A stretch of DNA of 64,000 nucleotides, from the NCBI RefSeq assembly GCF_009870125.1, contig NC_046679.1, forward strand, positions 8,060,001-8,124,000, read 5' to 3'. Below are positions 1-10,883 of this stretch, piece by piece. The stretch's first letter is position 1; each line of letters opens with the position of its first letter. The notes under the pieces are model-generated. The model had not been told where the DNA came from and did not search any database. It saw only the letters and a program-made list of their open reading frames with translations. This stretch comes from Drosophila pseudoobscura. Its lineage: Eukaryota; Arthropoda; Insecta; Diptera; Drosophilidae. The position numbers and the translations under genes were made by a program.

Positions 1-3000
1 CAGCAATGTTGCAGATGATAATGATGTTCAAATGTTGATTGGGGCGATGATCAAACAGTGGTTTGGGGCTCACGAAATCTAAATCTAAATAATTATATTT
101 AAAGACAATCTCTAGTTGGAAATCATATATTTTGAACCACTGTGCAAGCAGGGCGCGCAGCTTGAGAGAGAAGATACGACTACGACTCCGACTCCGACTC
201 CGAAAACAGTGACAGACGCCTCTTTCGAGTGACAAGGAAACACTTGTGTCTCTACAGTGTCTTGTAATTTGCATATAACTGAAATACATAGTAGGTTTTT
301 ATAGTAATATATCATATATAGTACGCGTAGTAGGAGGAAAGGAAACATTTGCTCACCCCCACCCCTCTCGAATGGAGTGTTTGAGGCCCGTGGGCCAAAA
401 GGCCAAATCCCCAAGTTAATTGAGCAATGAGAGTCTGAAATCATAAAGCCAATGGAAACGCTCGAATGAATGACAGACGTCTCTCTCTCTTTCCATCTCT
501 CTCTCTCTCTTGCTAGTCGGAGTGAGTGACAGGCGGGGTACAGGTACGGGGGCCTGGGGATTGTTTGGTTTCAATTTCGTGGTTGACAATGGATTTTGCT
601 ATATAATTACACGATCTTCAATGTGACTTCTCTGGCACTTCCCATGCTTTGGCTTTTGGCTTTGATGTTCGCCACGCTCCAAAGGCAAGTCGGCCAAAAA
701 GAAATAAAAAAAAAAAAAAAAACTATAAAAAAAATAGAGTTTATACGGTAGAAAAAGTGCATTGAGCATTATGCAAGCCTGCCATGAAATTATGATTTTT
801 TGCTTCCTGGGGTTCCCCCCTCCAACCCACCCCCCTACCCCTGTTAATTAGCTGTTAAATAATGTCTAGGGGGCCCAGCCAATGGCTTGGATGGATACAC
901 CATCTGGGATGTGTGAATGTGGGCCAATTTTCATGCTTCATTTGCAATGATTTTGCCATTAGGCGCTGACGCTGACCAACATTTTCATCATCAAGGTGCA
1001 TGCAACATCGCTTACTACTCTTTCTTGGCGTAGAACAGGCAACTGAGACATCAGACCCAGTTGCCTGGTTTGTGTCGTGACTTTTGCCATGCATTCGTAG
1101 ATATTTATAGCACTCCAACGGCCAACCAGCCAGCCATCCAGCGGTTGTTTGATCAATAGCCGTAAAGCCGGCTCGACAAAACGGCTGCCAGGCAGAAATA
1201 TTTATGTTTATTGCATGTGAAAGTATTTTTTCGTATTTTGCCAATCAATTGAGAAACATTCTCGCTCAGTGAAAGCGGAAAAGCGGGAAAACTTCCAACC
1301 GGGTTGACAAACAAATCGCCCGACACTCGTAATTTTCAGAGCCAGATCCAGAGCGGAGGAAAACGACTTTTACTTGGCCATCTGCTGTGGCCCCAGGTTC
1401 TAGTTTATGAACCTCCTCCTCCTCCTCCTCCTCAGAAAGCACTGAATAGTCATGGGGTCCAAGACATGATTGTCACAAATTGCTGCCTCCAGTGTGGTGT
1501 TTTCTCCACGGGTCGCCGTCACCGGGCCAGCTCTCGCCGGTTGCTCTCCAGAGCTCTATCGAGCCGATCAATCATCAATCATTATTTGTGTGTCATTCAC
1601 TAATCGCTCGCACTGCTCCCGAACCAGAGTCCAGTAGGACCACGATGATGAATTAAATTTACTTAATGCAGCTCAAAGTGTTGTTTTCTTTCGAGTAATT
1701 AACAGCCCCATTGGGGGCTCCCCAACGATCTTTAGCTCTAAAGAGGTAAAAGTGCAGCGGACCACCAAAATATCCAAAACCATGATTCATTGCATTTCTT
1801 CGAGGCATGCATTGAGGAAAAAGATTGAATAAATTATAGTAATTATCAGTATTACATTTTGTTTATCTTCTGGGATCCCATCCCTATGAAATATTCAGAT
1901 TATCTTCTATGCATTTTGTAAAACATTGAATGAACAAATCAAGGCTTTTTGTACCATCTTATTTTTACAATAATTAATTATAAATGGCTTAATTTGATCA
2001 AAATATTGTATTGTTTTCAAATGCTGTTGGGAAATGTTTGCCATCCGTGGAGGTCAGTCGTACAGATAACATGATAAACCTTTGGAATAATTAAGGTTGA
2101 TGAGAAAATACATTAGCATAGTTTTTTTTTTTTTAAATGAAAAAGCTTTGAATTTGATTTGAATTTGTTGAATGACAGTGGTATGGAGATGTGCAGAATA
2201 TTTGTTAGCAATTATTTGTCACTATAAATAATAGTGATAAATATACTAATCAAAACTAGAGCTCTGCCGGTTTGAAGCTTTCGAATCATTATGAAACATT
2301 ATCTTAGAAACAAACGAGTTCGTGTAACGAGTGAGAGTTTTGAGCAAATGAGAAAATTGAGTGTCTAGGTAGCGGAATACCGAGGGCCAGAATAGTTTTT
2401 GATTCGAATCATTCCCTTCAGTCACACTCGGAAGGCTCCCAATTGAAGTAACCGAAAGCCGAGTAACCAGTGTCGAGTAACGAGTGCCGCCGAGTAGATT
2501 CGGTGGTAGAAAGGGAATGCCCGAACGAGAATAAGAGAATGTCGAGTGCCTAAGTAGTGGCATACCGAGTTTCGCCGCGTAGATTCGGCTGTAGATGCGA
2601 ATCATTCGCTTCAGTCGCACTCGCAACGGTCCGAATCGAAGTAACTGAGTGCCGAGTAATGAGTGCTGAGTTCCACCGAGTAGATTTGGTGGTAGATTCG
2701 ATAGGGAATGCCTTTCAGTCACACTCGGAACGCTCCGAATGAGAATAAGAGAATACCGAGTGCATAAGTAGTGGAACACCGAGTGCCGACGAGTAGATTT
2801 GGTTGTAGATTTTAATCGTTCCCTTCACTCACACTCGGAACGCACCGAATCGAAGTTACTGAGTAACGAGTGTCGAGTAACGAGTTCCGAGTGCCGCCGA
2901 GTAGTCTCGGATGTCTGTTTATGCTGGGCTCAAGTCCGAACCTCACTTAATGGCTACATTTACTGTGTATTTCTAGATATATGTGGGTTTTTCTCTTCTG

Positions 3001-3102
3001 ATTTTCGAACTTAAGAATATATATACAACTTATATATAAAATACTGAGTAGGCTTCTTAAACTGATATATTTCTTCCGTTCCTTCGTTCTTTGTTCATGC
3101 AG
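1..3102. other. Noncoding DNA upstream of the coiled-coil gene (probably an intron)
   Basis: I see no supportable gene here. The DNA is AT-rich with homopolymer runs (poly-A near 706-721), CT-rich stretches near 480-510 and a (CCT)n run near 1411-1433. The short open frames on both strands lack codon bias and recognisable domains. The end of the region, about 3061-3102, is a pyrimidine-rich tract ending in CAG, i.e. a good splice acceptor, so much of this stretch is probably intron of the gene that continues at 3103. Its first exon would lie further left, possibly outside the window. Confidence 0.55.
2400..2925. repeat. Degenerate ~107 bp minisatellite
   Basis: The phrase TTCAGTCACACTCGGAA and variants recur near 2413, 2608, 2712 and 2826, each set among GAGTGCCGAGTAACGAGTG-like and CCGAGTAGATTCGG-like segments. 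A longer unit of about 217 bp is also visible: the GTCGAGTGCCTAAGTAGTGG phrase near 2539 returns near 2756. The copies have diverged by substitutions and small indels. The array lies about 180 bp upstream of the splice acceptor at 3102. Confidence 0.75.
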
Positions 3103-6100
3103 AATGACGTCTTCGAACTACCCGCAACGCATGGCATCGGCACCGGCCACCACCCCCACAGTCAGAGCAACGGCGAGGGGAACGGCAGCAGCCACGTAAA
3201 CGGGAAGCGCACCACTGAGCTGGCCATGGAGTGCCTGCCGCTGAGCAGTGCCGGCCATCATCCGCACCTGATGTCGAGCGGTCCGCCGGTGGGCGGCGGA
3301 GGGGCAGTGGCCGCCTCGCCCACGGCCACAGTGGTGGTGGGGGCCACGTATCCGCATCATCTGCACCACCACCACCATCATCTGAGCCACCACAGTCCGC
3401 ACTACAGCAACAGCTACGGGAGCCATCATATCCACGGCGAGCAGACCAAGTCGCTGCAGGAGCTGCAGCACGAGGTCGGTGCCCTGCTGGAGTTCCGGGA
3501 TCTGGTGATCGAAACGTTTCCCGATCTCAAGCATAAAATGGCCTCCATGTCGGTCAGGCCCTCGACACCCACCTCCTCAGTGGGCGCCATGGGCGGCAGT
3601 CATTCCGTGGGTGGTGGCAGCTCCTCGTTAGCCACAAGGTGAGTCCATGCCCTCCAAATTCTACGGCTTGGCCCTTTTCTAATCCTTTACCGATTCCTTT
3701 TGCAGACGGGAATGGGAGCCGGGCATACGGATGACGAGGAAACTCTCGCACAAGGAACCGTCCACGTCGTCAGCGGCTGTAGCTCCGTCCAGAGCGGAGC
3801 CATCGTCCTCGTCGCTGACGCGCAGCCGCAGCAATTCGCATAGCGGCAAGAAAGAGCCAAAGAGCGGAGAGAACAACAACGGGAGCGTTGTGCAGGACTC
3901 CGGCTTCTCAACGGAGACCAGTTCCTCCAAGGAGGGACACAGCGCCTCCTCCACCAACGGTGCTATGACGGTGAGTGGCCTTGCTTAAAGTACAGCCCCG
4001 ACTTCCTTGCTAATCTCTGATCTATGCACTTACAGGTGGCCATAGCCGGGAATCGCCTGAGCGGTTCAGAGTCCGACGATGAGCTGTTCAATCTGCTGGA
4101 TGTCATCCATCGCCGATCGAATCGTGTGCTCGAAAAGGTGGAGCTGCTACAGAGCAAGAGCTGTGCCGACGAGGCGGGGGCCAGCGGCCTGACGCAGAAG
4201 CAGTTCCTCGAGCAGGTGGAGCGACTGAACCGCGAGGACTTCAAGCAGCTGCGCAAGGAGCGCGATCAGCTGCTCGACAAGCTGGCCGAAATGGAGGCCG
4301 AGACGCTGACGGCCCGCATCAAGGCGGCCAAGATGAGCGACCGCATGGAGGAGATGATCAGCGTGAAGAAGGATATCGAGGAGCAGCTGAAGCTGGCCCT
4401 GGCCCAGAAGCTGGAGCTGAGTCTGCGCGTCCAACAGTTGCAGCTGCAACAAAGCAAAAGCTCTTCCAGGTAAGCAGGCGCCAGCACTGGATGGATCCAT
4501 CTCTAATCCGATATTTTATGTTCATTTTCTGTGCAGCACCAGCCAATCGGATTACTCCAGTCAACGCAACTTTCTATCCTCAGCCACGACGGTGCTCTCG
4601 AATGGCAGTCGGCCGAGCAACAGCGGCAGCAGCAACAACTTTATCAACAGCAACAACACATTCCAGCCGGTCATCGTCGATCAGCCAGCAGCGCAGGAAG
4701 CAGCATTCCATCAAAGCCCAGGCAGTGATACAACAACAGCAACAACAACAACAAGGAGGCCACCACCATTGGGCCGACTGGATGGCATTGTGAGCACGCC
4801 GGGTGCGCGCAATACCAAATGCCGGCTGACGGACACCAAGCGCATCTCGGCCATTCTGCTGGAGACGAACGTGCTGGAGCTGCAGCGCCACCTGCTCACC
4901 CTGTCCGTGCAGAACCAGGTGCTGTCGCAGAAGCTGGACTCGTCCAGCAAGTCCAAGACGCTGCTGGCCAAGCGGCTGGACAAGAGCGGCGAGGAGTTCG
5001 AGCACTTGCGCTTTCAGCTGGAGGAGAAGAGCATCGAGCTGGAGGGCACCAAGGCCCAGCTGCGGCTCGTGGAGTCCCGCCTGCAGGCCAACAACAGCAC
5101 CACCAATTCGTATCTGAACTCGTCGCAGCATGACTACGAGACGAATCGCTCGTCTGCCTCCACCACCCTGATGCTGAGTCGCCGCGGGGTGCCCGAGTGC
5201 TCGGTGGACTCCTCCTCGACGGCCATGCCCGCACCGCCAGTCACACAGATCAGCACGCCCAGCATGAAGGCCATGGTGCCGCTGGCCATGGACGAGCTGC
5301 AGCACAGCAGCAGCACCGAGTCGGCCCACGAGCATGAGGGGACCCCAGGCCAGGGGCAGCGGCAGGCGCAGGCCATGCACGTTACGCCCAACAACAACAG
5401 CACGCTGAGAAAGAGCATCATCAATTCAGGGAGCCCCAGTCCGCTGGGCAGCAGCACACCCAGCAACATTGCGGCCCGGGTGATGAGCACAAGCGTCGGT
5501 GGGGTCAGTCCCTTTGAGCAGACGCCGCCGGCGCGACAGAACGCCTTCCGGAAGTTCGGAAGTGCCAGCAAGCCGAGCAAGATACCGCTGCCGGGTAGCA
5601 AGGCGGCGGCCTATTTTGCCGGCAAGCCGCCCACGGGCAGACCCTCGACGGGGGGACGATCGCCACCATCGGCGCATAACTCCAGCAGCACTTCGTACGG
5701 CAGCAAGTCCTCACTGAGCCGCAGCACAGGTAACCTGCAGAGCCTGCGGCGCGCCGACTCGGCCTCCAATCACTCGCTGAGCACCAACACCAGCCGGAGC
5801 TCCACATCGTCGTCGATACCGCTGGCCACCACACCCTACTCATCCGGCTCGACGGGCAATCGCAGCCAGTCTCAGACGGCTGCCGCAGCCACAGCCACAA
5901 CTCCGTCCCCGCGTGTGCTCCAGAACTCGCCGCTGCCGAAGCTGAAGCGCGACACGATCAGCTCTCGGGTGCGGCACCTGGACTCGCTGTCGCGTTCCCA
6001 GCAGTCGCCGGAGATGCCCAAGGGCGGCAGCAACGGCTCCGCCTCCATTGCAGCCCAGCTGAGCACGACGCTTCGCAAGGATCTCCAGCTGCAGATCGGC

Positions 6101-9100
6101 GGCTCAGCGGGGGCTCCCTACCACCATAGACGTGGCGGGGCCTCGGCCATGTCGGGCAGCGAGCGTGCTCCGCTGGGTGTGTCGAGGCGGTATAGCAGCG
6201 CCTCTGTGGGGGCCGCTGGAAGGTTGGGGAGGGAGCAGAACGAAACTCTGACTTCCACCACGCCCACGTCCAGCTATGGGGGCGGCGGAGGCGGCGACAG
6301 TGATAGTGGCAAGGTACGCACTCTCAAATCAACATTATTGGGTTGGTTCAAGTGAAATTACGTCTAATAATGCATACAACTTACTTACAATCGATACACC
6401 ATACATTTACTATGAATATATCTATATACTATATACTATATATATATATATATATACATATATCTATTGATTACCGATTAATATGCCTTCGATAACGATT
6501 CAACAACAACAACAACTACAACAACAACAACAAAGAACCACAAGAATCATCGCCTTCGTTACAGTTACAGTTAAATATATATCGAAAAACGACATCCAAC
6601 TACTGTATACGTTATATAAATACATAGTTACATGCATATCTCTTATTTATTTATACATACACACACACACATACACAATTAACCCTTTACATACACTACA
6701 TATACACATACACACATATATCTAAGTGATCGTCTCGCGCATGTCCCGCCCCCATCGGTTATCAAATTGTTCTTCGTCTTAGTCTAAGCCTAAACCCCAT
6801 TCCAACACAACAGATGGATATTTTCAACAACAACAGAATCAAAAGATTTCAGCCTATTTTTTGTAGGGAATTCATTCAAAAAATGCTCCAAAATACAATT
6901 GTTCTTCGTCTCAGCCTAAGCCTAAACCCTATTCCAACACAAAAGATGGAAATTTTCAACAACAACAACAGAATCAAAAGCTTAACCCTATTTATTGTAG
7001 GGAATTCATTCAACAAATGCTCCAAAATACAATTGTTCTTCGTCTTCGTTCAAGCCCAAACCCCATTCCCACACACAAAAGATGGATATATTCAACAACA
7101 ACAGATTAACCCTACTTATTGTAGGGAAATCATTTAACAAATGCTCCAAAATACAATTGTTCTTCGTCTTAGCCGAAGCCTAAACCCTATTCCAACACAA
7201 AAGATGGAAATTTTCAACAACAACAATAGAATCAAAAGCTTAACCCTATTTATTGTAGGGAATTCATTCTACAAATGCTCCAAAATACAATTGTTCTTCG
7301 TATTCGTCTTCGTCTTCGCCCAAGCCCAAACCCCATTCCAACACACAAAAGCTGGATATTTTCAACAACAACAGAAACAACAGATAGGGAATTCATTCAA
7401 CAATACAATACAAATACAATATTTTCAGAATATTACGATATATTTGTGCAGTTCTACGAGGATTCGTTCTCTGAAACCCCAACAGCAGTGGGGATGACTC
7501 TGTCGTTAAATATTTGTTCGTTTCCAAAGTCTGTTAGAATGAATATCCGTTGAAGCCGCCGCCTGGGGGGTCGTTGGACTCCGCCACGCGGCTGGTGAAA
7601 GGTGCCGCCGCCTAGCAAGCTCTCACTGCCTATCGATGCCTTAGGTGCTCAGTAGATGCATTAATTAATCAAACAATTTCACATGCAACAGCAGCAGCCA
7701 CAGCCACAGCCGAAGCACTAGCAATATTTCCTCCATTTAGTTTTTGTACATAAAAGAAAAAGAAAACAGAAAAGCCAATGCATGTACACACATTATGCAA
7801 ATCACGTTAATTGTTGTTCGGTTAATTTTTCCCTCAAGTATGGCTATGGCATGCCTCCAGCTCATTGTTCGGTTCGAAGGCCTCCAGCCTTAACTGTGTG
7901 TGTGCGTGTGTGTGTGTGTTTATTATAATTATTAGTTATTTTTGTTTGTAATTTGTAATTTATTTTAAGCTTAAACTTATACACACTCCTTATTTGGGCT
8001 TAATTTATTGATCTATGAAGCAATATGCAACACATACCTATATGTAGAAATATATAAAAACAAATTATTCTATATATATCTTTTTGTGTGAAAATCAAAA
8101 GGAATTAATACTTGCCCTAAGTTACAGTTAAATATGCTTGCCAGTATAATCATATCATAGAAATGTGTCTCCCAAAAAGGGGGGCAGGATCATCCGCTCA
8201 TCTGCCACACACACACACACACTCAAACACCATCAAGTGCTTCATGAGACCAACACCTGAAAATAATTTGTATCTAATGCTGTAATTTCTTTTTTTACTT
8301 TTACCTTTTTTTTCTTTCTGCGCCTATCTACCTTGTATGTCTACTCCAAACCAAAAAAAAAACAAAACAAAAAATGTTTGCTATAACTCACATATACTCG
8401 TCTTTTGTATGCCCAAAAATCTGAACGTACCAAAAATATCCCCGCAAAAAAAATAAAAACAAATCCCAAAAACCACCAACAGCCCAACATGTAACTAAAA
8501 ACCATTTGTGAAAACCGAAAAAAAAAAAACAAAACTTTTCCTAACATAAAAAAAAACTTAGAGAAATTAAGCCGTCGAACCTAAGCGGAGTTTTGGTATG
8601 GATTAGCAGATGATATATGGACTTATGGTGGTGTTTTGTTTGTTTGATTGATTGACTAATGTGTGTTGGTGGCTCAACTGATGTGCTAACAAACAAAATA
8701 GAAAAAAGTCTGGAGTTTTTGGTAACGGACAGCCCGCCAAGGAGAAGCGCCCACGCCCAAGACATCCTCAGCCTCAGGCTCGGGGCCCCAGCTCAGACCT
8801 CAGTCCAGAGCCACTCTGTTGTATATCGTTTGTCTGCTTTTGAAGTAGACACATTTTGCCGCAATTCGTTATACGCGTAAGTCTCTCTTTTGTTGTAAAT
8901 CACCTAGTAGGTTAAGCTCCACCACCAACTCCACCATTTCTCCACTCCACACAGCTTTCTGGCATTGCTTTTGATTTCGTTTAGTTTGTAGCTTAGTTTG
9001 TTGTAGATCTAGACTACCAGACTCTCTAGAGAACCTCACCCTTTTCCCTACAAAGCAAGCAAAATGGGCTGCACACACAAATTTCCGATTCAAGTAAGCG

Positions 9101-10001
9101 CCTCTCTAAAGGATCGACGAACAACTTCTATATTGTACATACAAATATTGGTTTGATGATTGATCAGATCTGATTGATACTCTGTGCTAACTTTACAACT
9201 TTTTTGCCCTTGGTTGAGGATTCTAACTGCTTTAACGCCCAAGTTCTTGAAAAACTATACCCCGCTCTATGCTAACCCAAAAAGAAAACAACAACCAGTT
9301 TTGTGTTCCTCTAACGATTTTAATAACTATTTTTTGTGAATGACATTTTCTTGTTCCTGTTTCCTGTTTCTGTTTTTTCCTGCGCTTGCATTCTGTTTTG
9401 AACCAAAGATTTGATATTCTATTCTGTTTTTTCTTTGCTCTTTACCCAAACCTCAATTGATGATCAGAACTTGGCCGAGCCTCTTGACAAGCCAAATTTC
9501 CGTTTCAATAACCGCAATTGGCAATGGCAGCTATGGGAAACGAGCAACCAGAACCACAATACCACTACCAACGGCAATGAAATGGTTCTGGATCATCAGC
9601 AGAGATACGATATTCACGATGTGTCCGAGGAGACGGCCTACGATTCGTATTACACCCAATACACAACGCCCGACTCGATGGACTGTGGCAGTACCAATCT
9701 GCTGGTGACCTTCGACTATGGCTACAGTGATTCGATTGAGGCCAGAGCTGAGGAGCCCCTGGGCGTGGCTGGAGCTAAGGAGGATCGGGGCGAAGGCGCC
9801 ACCGACCCTGATGGCATCTGGTTTGGTCCCCCACCAAACGATGCCAGGCCCTTCGAGGTACATCATGTGCAGCACAAGATGCTCGATGAGAGCCTGCAGT
9901 CCCTGGTTTCCTACGATGTAGATGATTTTGAGGAGGAGCAATCGGAGACAGAGACAGACCCAGATGAGGAGGTCTTCTATGATAGCATTGAGTGCACTTG
10001 A
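3103..10001 (+). CDS. Large Ser/Gln-rich coiled-coil protein with SxIP motifs (5' partial)
   Basis: I do not recognise this gene by name. Exons 3103-3638, 3706-3970, 4036-4469, 4537-6313 and terminal 9468-10001 join in frame with GT-AG introns and give at least 1,181 residues. Upstream coding sequence is presumably missing, because 3103 follows a strong acceptor; an ATG at 3097 would be in frame if the exon started earlier. Visible in order: a His/Gly-rich segment with a short helix (ALLEFRDLVIETFPDLKHKM, near 3481-3540), a Ser-rich linker, a coiled coil of about 85 residues in exon 3 (LTQKQFLEQVERL onward), a second coiled coil of about 85 residues (4826-5083), then a long Ser/Thr/Pro-rich tail with SKIP (5576-5587) and SSIP (5810-5821). 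Coiled coils plus SxIP motifs suggest a cytoskeletal, microtubule-end-associated protein; this is inference. Alternative C-termini are listed separately. Confidence 0.8.
6314..6355 (+). CDS. Read-through C-terminus of the coiled-coil gene
   Basis: If the donor at 6314 (AAG|GTACGC) is not used, the frame continues 13 codons (VRTLKSTLLGWFK) to TGA at 6353-6355, giving at least 1,017 residues from 3103. The tail is short, basic and hydrophobic. Possible poly(A) signals for such a transcript lie far downstream (AATAAA at 8452-8457). It could equally be non-functional intron sequence. Confidence 0.4.
   Translation, partial: VRTLKSTLLGWFK
6437..6457. repeat. (TA)n microsatellite
   Basis: An uninterrupted TA run lies just inside the last intron of the coiled-coil gene, followed by further TA/CA-rich sequence to about 6720. 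Confidence 0.8.
6763..7420. repeat. Intronic minisatellite, five ~130 bp units arranged as dimers
   Basis: Units start at about 6763, 6896, 7030, 7154 and 7288, each opening with CAATTGTTCTTCGT (the first with one extra A). Each continues through AAACCC(C/T)ATTCC, AACAACAACAG and TGTAGGGAA; all but the last end in ATGCTCCAAAATA. Units 2 and 4 (134 bp each) are nearly identical, and units 3 and 5 resemble each other, so the array looks like a duplicated dimer with a period of 258 bp. Long open frames run through it only because the unit has few stops; I do not call them coding. Confidence 0.85.
7538..7615 (+). CDS. Candidate alternative terminal exon of the coiled-coil gene
   Basis: A GC-rich island stands out in AT-rich intron. 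After a pyrimidine-containing tract ending GTTAG (7533-7537), a phase-0 frame encodes 25 residues beginning NEYPLKPPPGG and ending RLVKGAAA, then TAG at 7613-7615. The phase matches the donor after 6313, which also joins to the 9468 exon. Composition and phase both favour a real exon, giving about 1,029 residues from 3103. No transcript evidence is available here. Confidence 0.55.
   Translation, partial: NEYPLKPPPGGSLDSATRLVKGAAA
8702..8876 (+). other. Possible cassette or extra terminal exon
   Basis: A GC-rich patch (about 8728-8815) in AT-rich intron is flanked by an AG at 8700-8701 and a consensus donor GTAAGT at 8877. One frame reads GNGQPAKEKRPRPR and continues to TGA at 8841-8843; another stays open to the donor. 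Neither frame matches phase at both ends with the neighbouring exons, so the true boundaries are unclear. Confidence 0.25.
9468..10001 (+). CDS. Main terminal coding exon of the coiled-coil gene
   Basis: The acceptor CCTCAATTGATGATCAG precedes a phase-0 frame beginning NLAEPLDKPNF, compatible with the donor after 6313. It encodes 177 residues to TGA at 9999-10001. The sequence is acidic and Tyr-rich (YDIHDVSEETAYDSYY, VTFDYGYSDS, a C-terminal Asp/Glu-rich stretch ending YDSIECT) with no domain I recognise. Confidence 0.75.
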   Translation, partial: NLAEPLDKPNFRFNNRNWQWQLWETSNQNHNTTTNGNEMVLDHQQRYDIHDVSEETAYDSYYTQYTTPDSMDCGSTNLLVTFDYGYSDSIEARAEEPLGVAGAKEDRGEGATDPDGIWFGPPPNDARPFEVHHVQHKMLDESLQSLVSYDVDDFEEEQSETETDPDEEVFYDSIECT

Positions 10002-10842
10002 ACGATTGGCAGGCCAGGCAGTACTAGCTATAACCCCTTATAACCCATTGGAACTATCATATCTAAACTAGTCTATGTTCGCAATAATATGTTTTACCCT
10101 GAAACCCACCCAAACCCCCCCACATGTACGGAGAAGGCAGATGATCCTATGTGTATGTAGATGTATGTATGTAACGATCCGATGATGGCAGATTGCGAAA
10201 TGTGAATTGTGACTGAATTCGATGTAGTGTTTGATTTCCCCCGTTAACCCCCCCTCATTCAGGGCCTTAGTCTATACGCATGATGGTTTCTTCGACTATT
10301 TATTATTACGCAACTGAAGTATATATGTTATAGCCCTACTTATGTATCTACGAGTACTATCTGTATGTATTATTTATATCGTATCAAGTGGAATGTGTGT
10401 GCATCTTTGTAAGAGTCTTAAGTTAATTAAAATTACCTAGCACTACTGCTTATTTACTCAAACTACTTTTAAATGACTTGTACTAGGCTCGTGCCGGCTA
10501 AGTAGTTTAGTTGTTAATCAAATTTAGTTAACGCATTGCATCTAATGTATGTATGTACAGTTTGATATATATATATATATATATATGCCCTACCCGTGTA
10601 CGAACTCTACTTAAGTCAGAAGCAAATGTAATAGGATCTATCTATGTATCTATCATGTTATCACGAAACTGCGTTTACTACATTTATAAAACCAACAGAC
10701 AGACAGAGGACAAAACCAACAATTATATGGTTTGATTCATATTAAAGCTACTAATAATATATTCAAAAGGCAGCAAATGTAGAGACATGCATATATCCAT
10801 TTAAACAGCAATTGTAATTGATGAACACGTATATGAAAAAGA

Positions 10843-10883
10843 AATAAACAAACATAAAAAAAAACTAAAATAAAATCAATAAA
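10843..10883 (+). terminator. Poly(A) signal cluster of the coiled-coil gene
   Basis: Three AATAAA hexamers lie at 10843-10848, 10869-10874 and 10878-10883, about 850 bases after the stop codon. They are the first such cluster after the terminal exon and imply a 3' UTR of roughly 0.85-0.9 kb. That UTR contains several TGTATGTA-type runs and a (TA)n tract near 10566-10585. Confidence 0.6.

Noticed and set aside
2400..2925. CRISPR-like array
   Set aside because: Repeats and spacers are not of constant length, the whole unit repeats, and the host is an animal.
2246..3014. Minus- and plus-strand frames of 61-177 codons near 2.2-3.0 kb
   Set aside because: Their peptides repeat with the minisatellite; they are repeat artefacts.
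3118..3534. Minus-strand 138-codon frame opposite the first exon of the coiled-coil gene
   Set aside because: Shadow of the His/Gly-rich sense frame; no domain.
6814..7497. Overlapping plus-strand open frames of 107-118 codons in the intron
   Set aside because: They track the 130 bp minisatellite, repeat the same peptide and have no codon bias.
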